Shown: positions 8,040-14,915 of the stretch, piece after piece
How positions within the stretch are numbered: the stretch's first letter is position 1
Layout of the letters: the number at the start of each line of letters is the position of its first letter
Source: Cyanobacteria bacterium HKST-UBA02
GTDB lineage: Bacteria > Cyanobacteriota > Vampirovibrionia > Obscuribacterales > Obscuribacteraceae
Assembly (NCBI GenBank): GCA_020431945.1
Contig: JAGQHH010000308.1
Coordinates: 1 to 20,335, forward strand
DNA: 20,335 nucleotides
Direction: 5' to 3'
Program-made: the position numbers and the translations under genes
Notes under the pieces: model-generated
Told to the model about the DNA's origin: nothing
Database searches by the model: none
The model's input: the letters and a program-made list of their open reading frames with translations, nothing else

Positions 8040-8444
8040 ATGTTCACGCCCGTATCAGTACATCCGCCAGAGCACTGGCAACACGATCACACTGAAAGGA
8101 AATATCAACGCCTGGACGAAGGCGACGGCAGCCTCCTCGCGGACAGCCTGGCCACCCTTGCCGGGAGCATCGACAGGCTGCTGGGGAGCCTCTCAAGGGC
8201 TTACAGGCGCTGGCGGCGCACAAGCAGGGTGATTCTGGGACGGCGTCTCCAGGATGCCCAGAGCCACGCCATGAGCAGGCAGGAGATCGAGGAGCTCCTG
8301 GCCGACCCCAATCCGCTGGTTCGCATGGAGCTCGCCTGGAACGACTCGGTGCCGGTGCGCGTTCTCCAGATACTCGAGAAGGACGACGAGCCGGTAGTCT
8401 CCGAGGTGGCCAGACTTCGTCTCAGACAGATGAGAGCCGCCTGA
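8040..8444 (+). CDS. Small protein (134 aa) with C-terminal LRV/HEAT-like repeats
   Basis: The N-terminal ~80 residues have no recognisable domain and include a strongly basic segment (~53-69, RAYRRWRRTSR) that could bind nucleic acid, membrane or a partner. Residues ~84-131 match the leucine-rich-variant pattern: LLADPNPLVRMELAWN, a Pro, then VLQILEKDDEPVVSEVA. This corresponds to LAxDpxxxVRxxLAxNxxxPxxvLxxLaxD of LRV (PF01816-type) repeats. Only about one and a half repeats are present, too few for a full solenoid. There is no N-terminal cysteine cluster as in the classical LRV iron-sulfur protein. It has its own strong ribosome site and a candidate promoter, and it converges on the pseudokinase gene with just five bases between the stops. 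Function unknown. Confidence 0.75.
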   Translation: MFTPVSVHPPEHWQHDHTERKYQRLDEGDGSLLADSLATLAGSIDRLLGSLSRAYRRWRRTSRVILGRRLQDAQSHAMSRQEIEELLADPNPLVRMELAWNDSVPVRVLQILEKDDEPVVSEVARLRLRQMRAA

Positions 8445-8449
8445 GCAAT

Positions 8450-10960
8450 TTATTTGATGATAATCGGCTCGCTGCCCTTGGACTTGGGGACATAGTCCTT
8501 ATAGATCGGGGACTCTTCATAGCGGAACTTGCGCACGGCGCGCCGCACCGGCGGTGGTGCTGTCGTGGTACCGCCACCCGGCAGATTGGTGCCTGCTGCA
8601 CCAGGAGTAGTACCGGGCTTCTTGGTGCCGTCCTCGGTGCTGAGGGATTCATCCACCGCCTCGAGGGTGTCTTCGAGCTGCTCCTCATCGCCCGGCGCGC
8701 CTTTATGGAACAGGCCGCTCAGTTGCCGGGAAGCGCTCATCCAGGCAGCCCCCAGCTCTTCCTGGTGACCGCTTGCATAGAACAATCCGCCTCCGACAAT
8801 GCCCAGCACCAGTATCGTGAGCCCTCCGACGGTGAGAAGGGTTCGAATGGGCGACTGGCGCTGACCGCCGATCTTGAACTTGTCCGTAAGTTGAATGACT
8901 ACGGTCTGCTCCTGCTCCATGGACTTCTGCTTGAGCGCCACCAGATTCAATATCGAGGTCTTCAAATCCCGCTCGGACTGCCTGGCAGTCATGATCTCGT
9001 CATAGTCGGTGACATCGAATTTGCTATCCTGCGCGGCTGCCTGCCCTGCGGCACGAGCAGCCTTGGTCTCGCGAACCGAAGTGATCCAGCCTTCGATACC
9101 GTCCCTGAACTCCTTGATCGCATCGAAGCGCCAGTCTGGATCTGTCTCCATGGCTTCGTAGACGAGCTGGCTGAGCTGCTGGTTGTTGATCAGGTCCGGA
9201 CGCATTTTGGTGACGGGATCAGGCATGGTCTCGGGATCGCGATGGGCAGCGATGATCTCGTCCGAGTTCTCGTAAGGGTAAGGCAGAGCTCCGGTGATGA
9301 GTTGATATGCGACGACACCGATACTGTAGATGTCGCTCTGCGCTCCCGGGTCGAAACCATCGATGATCTCGGGGCTCATATACTGCGGTGCTCTGAGCTT
9401 CTTGCCGCCTCCGACGAAATTACACAGCTCCCTGTGCAGGGACGGCGAGCCGAAGTCCAGCACTCTGACAGCGATCGATCCTTTTGACTCGAGGAGGAGA
9501 ATCTTACCGGCGCTGAGGCTACCGTGATAGACACTGCCTTCATGAGCAGTGACAAAGGCATCGGCGAGTTGAGTGAGCACCCCGGCTATGTCTTCTTCCT
9601 TGTCCACACGCCCGACACCTTCGAGCAGCTCGGAAAGAGTGATGCACTCCGGATACTCATAAACTAGAAAAGCCAGCCCCGAGTCGTCGCTTTCCGCCTC
9701 GAGTAGCCGGGCAATTGCCGGGTGCTCCAGGCTGCGACTGCGAATCTCCTGGACGAACTCTTTCGCATCCTCGACCCGCTTGAACTTGCTTACTTTGATC
9801 GCCACATGACCGACGACATTGATACCCTTGCCTACATATAAAGCCGAGACATCATCGTGAGCCAGCAGTCTGTGCGCCGAATAAGTATCGAGAATGACTT
9901 TATTGAGAAAGCGATCGACTTTCACGTCGCTGCTCGCATCGGTTGCTACCGGAGCAGGAGCAGCCGATTCTCGAACAGATTCTGGAGCAGGCTCGGGCGT
10001 AGACGCTGAAGCAGGGGTAGAGGCTGGCACAGGTCCGGAATCGAACTGGCTCGCCTGGGCATCCGGCTCCGGCGCCCCGAAGAGCTTCACCGACTCTTCC
10101 TGGGACTGGGCAGGCTCTCCCTCTTTGATATCGAAACGAACCGGGCTGAAAGTGCTGAACTTGCCGGAATCGAATCCTACTCGAAAAGCTTCCGCGTCCT
10201 CATCACTTCTAGCGTCGACCTCCTGGTGGTCTTCGTCTTCTTCAATTTCTTCGTCTTCTTCCTCGGCTTCATCTTCGTCTGCTGCTGCTTCTTCTTCCGC
10301 CGGAGCGCCGGCTCCGACGACTTCAACCTGGCTAACCGGAACTACCGGACCGGAGTGCCAGCCATCGTTGCTGCCTGCCGTAGTTTCGGTTCCTTCCCCA
10401 CTGGTCGAGGACGGGTCCGGCTTTGTAGCCCAGCCGATATCGTCGTCGTCGTCCTCTTCCGGCTCTTGCTCTTCTTTCGGAGCCTCTTTCTCTTCGGCGG
10501 GTGGTTCCGGGTCGTCCTCGAACTCCTCGTTGGGAATGTCGTCGATCTCGAGATCCGTCGGCAGACCGACCGGCTCGCTCGGAGCCTCTTCTCCTTCGGG
10601 CTCCTGAGCTTCCTTTCTCATGTCATGCTCGAGCTGGCGGATGAAAGGAAGAGGGTCGCCCTCTACCGGCGGAAGCGGATTTTCATCAGACCCGGGCCCG
10701 GAGCCGGAGTCGGAGTCGGAGTCAGAATCAGAGCCGGAGGCATCCCCGTCCGAATCCTCGACCTTTTTCACCAGACCTGACAGGACACCTTTTTTGGGAG
10801 TCAGGACGACCTCGGAGATAACGGGTTTGACCGGATCTCCGTGGTTATGATTGTGATTTCCTTCGGGCAGGCCGGTGGCTCCCCCTTCCGGGCGAGCATC
10901 TGGCGAATCTTTGGTGTCACCGGGTTCACCGGTGATCCCGATGTCTTTATCGTCTTCCAA
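8450..10960 (-). CDS. Membrane-anchored Ser/Thr kinase-like protein, predicted pseudokinase
   Basis: 836 residues. Residues 1-350 are disordered and very acidic, with HNHNH (~36-40), a Ser-Asp repeat (~77-86), Glu/Asp runs and a Pro/Ala/Ser segment. A Hanks-type kinase fold spans ~351-625. Retained features are VAIK Lys389, a likely helix-C Glu405, DFG (502-504), SPE (529-531) and the SDIYSIG element with Asp543. The catalytic loop HRDxxxxN reads HGSLSAGK (479-486), so the catalytic Asp and the metal-binding Asn are both lost, and the Gly-rich loop is degenerate. One transmembrane helix (~704-730) places the kinase fold in the cytoplasm and a Gly/Thr/Pro-rich tail of ~100 residues outside. 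It is therefore more likely a signalling scaffold or ATP sensor than an active kinase. The first possible start is TTG at 10960, because a TGA lies three codons upstream; no Shine-Dalgarno is clear. The next Met is residue 114. Confidence 0.88.
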   Translation of the reverse strand: MEDDKDIGITGEPGDTKDSPDARPEGGATGLPEGNHNHNHGDPVKPVISEVVLTPKKGVLSGLVKKVEDSDGDASGSDSDSDSDSGSGPGSDENPLPPVEGDPLPFIRQLEHDMRKEAQEPEGEEAPSEPVGLPTDLEIDDIPNEEFEDDPEPPAEEKEAPKEEQEPEEDDDDDIGWATKPDPSSTSGEGTETTAGSNDGWHSGPVVPVSQVEVVGAGAPAEEEAAADEDEAEEEDEEIEEDEDHQEVDARSDEDAEAFRVGFDSGKFSTFSPVRFDIKEGEPAQSQEESVKLFGAPEPDAQASQFDSGPVPASTPASASTPEPAPESVRESAAPAPVATDASSDVKVDRFLNKVILDTYSAHRLLAHDDVSALYVGKGINVVGHVAIKVSKFKRVEDAKEFVQEIRSRSLEHPAIARLLEAESDDSGLAFLVYEYPECITLSELLEGVGRVDKEEDIAGVLTQLADAFVTAHEGSVYHGSLSAGKILLLESKGSIAVRVLDFGSPSLHRELCNFVGGGKKLRAPQYMSPEIIDGFDPGAQSDIYSIGVVAYQLITGALPYPYENSDEIIAAHRDPETMPDPVTKMRPDLINNQQLSQLVYEAMETDPDWRFDAIKEFRDGIEGWITSVRETKAARAAGQAAAQDSKFDVTDYDEIMTARQSERDLKTSILNLVALKQKSMEQEQTVVIQLTDKFKIGGQRQSPIRTLLTVGGLTILVLGIVGGGLFYASGHQEELGAAWMSASRQLSGLFHKGAPGDEEQLEDTLEAVDESLSTEDGTKKPGTTPGAAGTNLPGGGTTTAPPPVRRAVRKFRYEESPIYKDYVPKSKGSEPIIIK
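10701..10742. repeat. Hexanucleotide repeat encoding the Ser-Asp tract
   Basis: Seven imperfect six-base units of type GAGTCG/GAGTCA/GAGCCG run in tandem. On the minus strand they encode alternating Ser and Asp/Gly in the disordered N-terminus of the kinase-like protein. Copy number is likely variable between strains. Confidence 0.8.
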
Positions 10961-11008
10961 AGCGAGTCACGAGAAAGTGCATCCAGCTTCTATTTTCCCG
11001 ACATATAG

Positions 11009-11017
11009 ATAATACCA
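11009..11017 (-). promoter_or_regulatory. Candidate extended -10 promoter for the kinase-like gene
   Basis: On the minus strand TGGTATTAT matches an extended -10 (TGN plus a TATAAT-like box). A TTGCCA lies 20 bases upstream (11040-11035), too far for a normal -35, so the extended -10 would have to carry the promoter. The expected leader to the TTG start is about 40 bases. The same 129-bp gap (10961-11089) holds two direct copies of TATGATC, starting at 11027 and 11043. Confidence 0.35.
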
Positions 11018-11089
11018 ACTATTAGTTATGATCTTGGCAACATATGATCACTCGAAAGTGTTACTGAATTCAAGCGATTAATCTGTCGA

Positions 11090-11641
11090 TCATGAGCCTG
11101 GCTGCCCCCGGTCCGGATTATCAGAACCTCGCGATATGACAATCGGACAGATAAACTCGAAGATGATACAGACGGTCATCACAAAAGCCGTGAGAATGTC
11201 GATTGCTTTTATAGAGTAGAAAAGGAGCGCTCCGGCCACGGCATAACCGAGCACGAAGCCGTTGTTCTCAAAAAGTAGCACCCTCGAGACATCGCCATAG
11301 GCGGTGGCACGGCTCTTGAGAAACCAGCCTGCATAGCCGCTTATCAAAATCACCGCAAGCAGGACGCATGCCAGCGACCAGGGCGTGAAAGGCGCCGACC
11401 TGGTGACCAGGGCCGCCAGCCCGAAGAAGATCAGGGCAGCAACCTCGAGCTTCATTGCCAGATATCTGTTGTTCACCAGTTTCATCCCGGCAATCGAGCC
11501 CAGAAGCCAGAGAGCGATGAGAGCAAAATAAAACAGAACGCCGGCCCCCTGGGAGTAGATAAGATGGAACACCAGACCGACCTGGGCGCTTCCCAGCCAG
11601 AATCCATTGACGGTCAGATCGAAGTTCTCGCGGTTCCTCAT
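11090..11641 (-). CDS. Multi-pass membrane protein coupled to the SpeE-like gene
   Basis: 183 residues, mostly hydrophobic, with about five or six predicted transmembrane helices (~13-28, 33-52, 62-80, 88-107, 121-142, 147-169). The ATG overlaps the upstream stop as ATGA, so translation is coupled to the spermidine-synthase-like gene. Long bacterial membrane SpeE-like proteins often carry transmembrane helices on both sides of the synthase domain. This small protein could be that C-terminal membrane part encoded separately, and the segment FENNGFVLGYAVAGALL would suit such a role. That is inference. A sequencing frameshift is less likely because the product starts cleanly at its own Met. Alone, the sequence gives no catalytic motif. 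Confidence 0.8.
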   Translation of the reverse strand: MRNRENFDLTVNGFWLGSAQVGLVFHLIYSQGAGVLFYFALIALWLLGSIAGMKLVNNRYLAMKLEVAALIFFGLAALVTRSAPFTPWSLACVLLAVILISGYAGWFLKSRATAYGDVSRVLLFENNGFVLGYAVAGALLFYSIKAIDILTAFVMTVCIIFEFICPIVISRGSDNPDRGQPGS

Positions 11642-13083
11642 TTAACCGCCTCCGGCAGGTGCTCTCTGGCAAACAGGAGAAGGGCAGCGAGATTCTCGCT
11701 GTCATGGGGTCTGGTATCGCCGACGATGGTGCGAAAACCATGGTCGTCCAGAATCTGGAAGCCATGTCTTTCCTCGACTCTCGCCTGGTCCCTCAGCTCT
11801 TCGATAGCCGGCGGAAGTTTCCTGGCGCAATAGAGAATCGTCAGACCGAGGGACTCCCCGGTGATTGCCCTGAGATCAGCAAAACTCTTGCAGGCGCTGG
11901 CGCCGATGGATTTGGCAATAGGATCGTCGACTTTATAAGAGCAAGTATTGATAGCGGCGATGCCACCATCTTTGAGACAACGATTGAGCTCATCGAAAAA
12001 GGTCGGCGTGTAGAGCAGCGCCGTCTGCACATGAAAAGGCGCCGGTATATCGAGCACGATGAGATCATAGCTCCGGTCGGGCAGCCCGGCTATGATCCTG
12101 CGAGCATCTCCGATCTCGAGCTTGAAATCGGAAGCGGAAAGCTTGTTCAGATCGCCGAAATATTTCATCCCGAAGTCAGCGACCTTTTTGTCGATCTCGA
12201 TGGTGGTCACATCGAAACCCTGACGCACCAGATAGCCTGTCGATGAGAGGCTCCCGGAGCCGACTATAAGAGCCTTGCCCTTGTTCGCCACCATTCGGCC
12301 AGGAAGCTCGGCAATGTAATAATTGAACCAGTAGAGATCGCTTGCGTCGTAATAGGGGACACCATCGAGATAGAGGGTCCGGTCCTTGCCTTCGGTGACC
12401 ACATCGATCCTCTGATAAGGCGAATAAGTGACCGCCAGAAGGTGCGGATCTTTCTGCTCCCAGTAGCACCGGTAGTAATACTGAGCCGCCTGGGCGTCCA
12501 GTAACGGATAATAAAAAGCGACCAGAGTCGAGGCGAGAAGGGCAGGCACGGTGAGGAAGGCGCTCCTCACCGCAAGATGCAGGGCCAGGACGATAAAAGC
12601 ATAGAAAGCAACCAGCAGGCACTGCCAGTTGGGCATCAGTCCGATGAGCACCAGGGCCAGTACCGCCCCGGCCAGCTCCAGGCAATAGAGCGTGACGAAG
12701 TCGCCACCGCCGCGCACTATACGAGGCAGAAATATGGCGAAGAATGCCGAGTAGAACAGCCCGGCGCCCAGGAAAACAACGAGCATTGCCACATGCTCGA
12801 TATTGAGGGACATCAGATATGCCACCAGGGCTCTTACACCAAACGGCACGACGAGAAGCGAGACGAATGTAACGGCTCCCCAGGCGGCGAGAAACTTCGC
12901 CCCGACTCTGTCAGCGAGATAATAGGCGATGCTGGGTCCGATGAGGATCATGATCACCGCAGCCACGGTGATCAGCTCGGTGGAAAAGAAGGACGAGCCG
13001 ATCTCCCTGACCGCTATGTACTGGGTCAGCATGAGGACCGCACCGCAGTCCACGATAAGCAGATTGTCCCTGGTGATCTTCAC
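11638..13083 (-). CDS. Membrane-bound spermidine synthase-like protein
   Basis: 481 residues. The N-terminal ~195 contain about six or seven transmembrane helices. Residues ~215-440 form a SAM/dcSAM-binding Rossmann fold of spermidine-synthase type: YLDGVPYYDASD (238-249), the nucleotide loop ALIVGSGSLSSTG (271-283), the ribose-binding acidic motif IEID (295-298), GDARRI (325-330) and YDLIVLDIPAPF (339-350). In related membrane proteins the last motif is usually D-(L/S)-(P/S)-D-P. Here the second Asp, catalytic in true aminopropyltransferases, is Ala348. Canonical polyamine synthesis is therefore doubtful, and another small-molecule transfer is possible. The start is GTG at 13083, 17 bases after the upstream stop, with no clear Shine-Dalgarno. 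Starting at Met18 would cut the first helix. It is the middle gene of a three-gene operon. Confidence 0.82.
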   Translation of the reverse strand: MKITRDNLLIVDCGAVLMLTQYIAVREIGSSFFSTELITVAAVIMILIGPSIAYYLADRVGAKFLAAWGAVTFVSLLVVPFGVRALVAYLMSLNIEHVAMLVVFLGAGLFYSAFFAIFLPRIVRGGGDFVTLYCLELAGAVLALVLIGLMPNWQCLLVAFYAFIVLALHLAVRSAFLTVPALLASTLVAFYYPLLDAQAAQYYYRCYWEQKDPHLLAVTYSPYQRIDVVTEGKDRTLYLDGVPYYDASDLYWFNYYIAELPGRMVANKGKALIVGSGSLSSTGYLVRQGFDVTTIEIDKKVADFGMKYFGDLNKLSASDFKLEIGDARRIIAGLPDRSYDLIVLDIPAPFHVQTALLYTPTFFDELNRCLKDGGIAAINTCSYKVDDPIAKSIGASACKSFADLRAITGESLGLTILYCARKLPPAIEELRDQARVEERHGFQILDDHGFRTIVGDTRPHDSENLAALLLFAREHLPEAVK

Positions 13084-13100
13084 GGCGCTAACTACAAATT

Positions 13101-14675
13101 CTAACCAACCAGCTCGGAGGCCAGGACAATCCTGCTGCTTCCTTCGCTGGTGGCTCTGTCTCTTGCCACCTCGGCGGTAGCCAGAAGCGAGGCCATGTCC
13201 TCGGCGTCGTCAGGGAAAGAAGCCACCCCGATAGCCATATTGCTGGCGGCAAAGCGGAACTCCATGGAGGACGAGAGCATCGACTTGATTATCCGGTCGG
13301 CGATGGTGGCAGCGTGCATGGCGTTGGCCCCCATGAGACATATTGCCACGCCGTGCTCCTCGTAATGGGAGATGATTCCCTTGAAGCCCTGAACGCTGGC
13401 GATGCAGCGGGCGAGATCTTTGTAGCCGTCGACGTTGAGAATGGGCTTCATCTGATTGCTGGATACTTCCACCGAAAGAGTGTTTATCAGAATGATCGAG
13501 AGGGGCCGCTCGGCGGAGAACTTGAACTCGTGATCCACCAGGTAGAGAAATGCCGGATAGCTGAAGAGCCCGGTGTCACTGCGTAACAAGACCGCGTTGA
13601 TAGGAGCGATGAGTGCCGGATCGAGATGCTTGGGCTCGACCTGAAGACGTTTGCTATCGACGACGCTGGCAACCGTCACCACCTGTCCCCGGAGCAGAGC
13701 CGCCACACCGCTCACCCACTGGGTGCGGCTGAGCCTCAGAATCTCGACGATGTCGAGCACCCGTTTGCGCCCGTCGATCTGGAGATAGATAGCCTTGAGA
13801 AGACTCATGTCCTGGGCTTCGCCCTGGCTCATGATCGCCTCGAACTGTGCCTCGGAGAGATTGGGATTGGTACGGCCCAGCACGGTGTCCATGCGCACGC
13901 CGCAGGCTCTTACATACTCGGTGTTATCCAGGAGCAGGCAGCCCTCGAGGATCATGGTCTCCATGACCTTTTTGATGGTCCGCTCGTCGGTCTTGAGCTT
14001 GGGCTCGAAGTGGAATTCGCCGTCCTTCCAGCAGATTACCTGAATGAAGCACTCCTCGCCACTGCCCCTGGTGCCCTCGGCGTGCACCGGAGCACCGGAC
14101 TCGAAGAAGATATCGGCATAGGCAGCCTGTCTCTGAATCCGCAATCTGCCTGACATCTCTCCCATGGAGATGGACTGCAAGAGGGTCGTGATGTGCAAGA
14201 CCTCGAGATTGCCGGTGAGAGCCTCCGGCATCAAGGACATCTCTTTGATCGCTTCGATAGGAACGCGGTCGAAGGTCTGCTCCAGAATCCGCTTGGCCTC
14301 GTTCAACTTGGTCTTGGAGAGGGCGGGCTGCTTCTGGTCCCCGTGAAAAGTAGTGTCCGGAACCCTGGTCGTTTCGTTGAGCACAGCCTTCTCGATGCTG
14401 GTCGCCACCTCCTCGGCGTCATCGGCATGGACCGACAGGATCCTGTGGTCGTTCTTGCCACCCAGCATGTAAAGCTGCCACTCGAAGGTGAACCCCTTGG
14501 GCACGTAGCGCAGGGCGAGCTTGAACTCCATCTTCACTTCGGCATCGTTCCAGCGATAGAGGAATTTGACGTCTTTTCGCCGGGCGGAAGCGACCATGAA
14601 CTTCTTCAAGTCCTCAGCCGTCGGACGCTGGTCTAGATGCTGCTCTTTTTCGGGGTCACTGGGCCATTTGAACAT
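13101..14675 (-). CDS. DUF4388 (PATAN-type) protein with degenerate GGDEF domain
   Basis: 524 residues, predicted cytoplasmic and regulatory. Residues 20-100 form an unrecognised domain. Residues ~150-255 match DUF4388: TGNLEVLHITTLLQSI, GEMSGRLRIQ, then ADIFFESGAPVHA and DGEFHFEP. A helical, winged-helix-like segment follows (~272-332). Residues ~365-520 have the fold pattern of a diguanylate cyclase: alternating strands, then MAIGVASFP (480-488) and AEVARDRATSEGSSRIVLA, the usual end of GGDEF domains. Where GG(D/E)EF should be, the sequence reads YEEHGVAICL (438-447), so cyclase activity is not expected. It may bind a nucleotide or another protein. The ATG at 14675 is clear but its ribosome site is weak. 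It is first in an operon with the two membrane genes downstream, suggesting it regulates or senses their activity. Confidence 0.82.
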   Translation of the reverse strand: MFKWPSDPEKEQHLDQRPTAEDLKKFMVASARRKDVKFLYRWNDAEVKMEFKLALRYVPKGFTFEWQLYMLGGKNDHRILSVHADDAEEVATSIEKAVLNETTRVPDTTFHGDQKQPALSKTKLNEAKRILEQTFDRVPIEAIKEMSLMPEALTGNLEVLHITTLLQSISMGEMSGRLRIQRQAAYADIFFESGAPVHAEGTRGSGEECFIQVICWKDGEFHFEPKLKTDERTIKKVMETMILEGCLLLDNTEYVRACGVRMDTVLGRTNPNLSEAQFEAIMSQGEAQDMSLLKAIYLQIDGRKRVLDIVEILRLSRTQWVSGVAALLRGQVVTVASVVDSKRLQVEPKHLDPALIAPINAVLLRSDTGLFSYPAFLYLVDHEFKFSAERPLSIILINTLSVEVSSNQMKPILNVDGYKDLARCIASVQGFKGIISHYEEHGVAICLMGANAMHAATIADRIIKSMLSSSMEFRFAASNMAIGVASFPDDAEDMASLLATAEVARDRATSEGSSRIVLASELVG

Positions 14676-14915
14676 CGAGTAGCTCTGCCTGGAGGAGAAT
14701 CGGTCGGAGTGCTGGCCTTTTCGAAGTCAAGGGATCGCAATATAGAAAGAAAGCCAGACTATGATTCTACACCCTATATTTCTATCGAAAGCCTTGAAAG
14801 TGAAGAATTTCGAGACAGTGGCGCAATTTCGGAATATTTATCGAAATCTTGAGAGCCCGAGGTAGTCAGGTGGCGATTGCGAAACTGCCGGTATCAAAGG
14901 CGGTGCCGCCGCTGA
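14676..14915. other. 240-bp intergenic region upstream of the DUF4388 gene
   Basis: No gene is supported here, although a + strand open frame crosses it. The centre is AT-rich and holds two TATCGAAA copies (14783-14790, 14839-14846) plus related ATTTCGA and ATTTCGG words. Minus-strand TAGAAT is a possible -10 box without a good -35. Close to the stop of the nuclease gene, GGCGGCACCGCC (minus strand, 14910-14899) can fold but is followed by only three Ts, so it is at best a weak terminator. Confidence 0.5.

Noticed and set aside
14637..14852. 71-residue + strand frame in the 240-bp spacer
   Set aside because: No ribosome site, no recognisable protein and it overlaps the 5' end of the DUF4388 gene on the other strand.
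14899..14910. Rho-independent terminator after the GIY-YIG nuclease gene
   Set aside because: The stem is very short and only three Ts follow.
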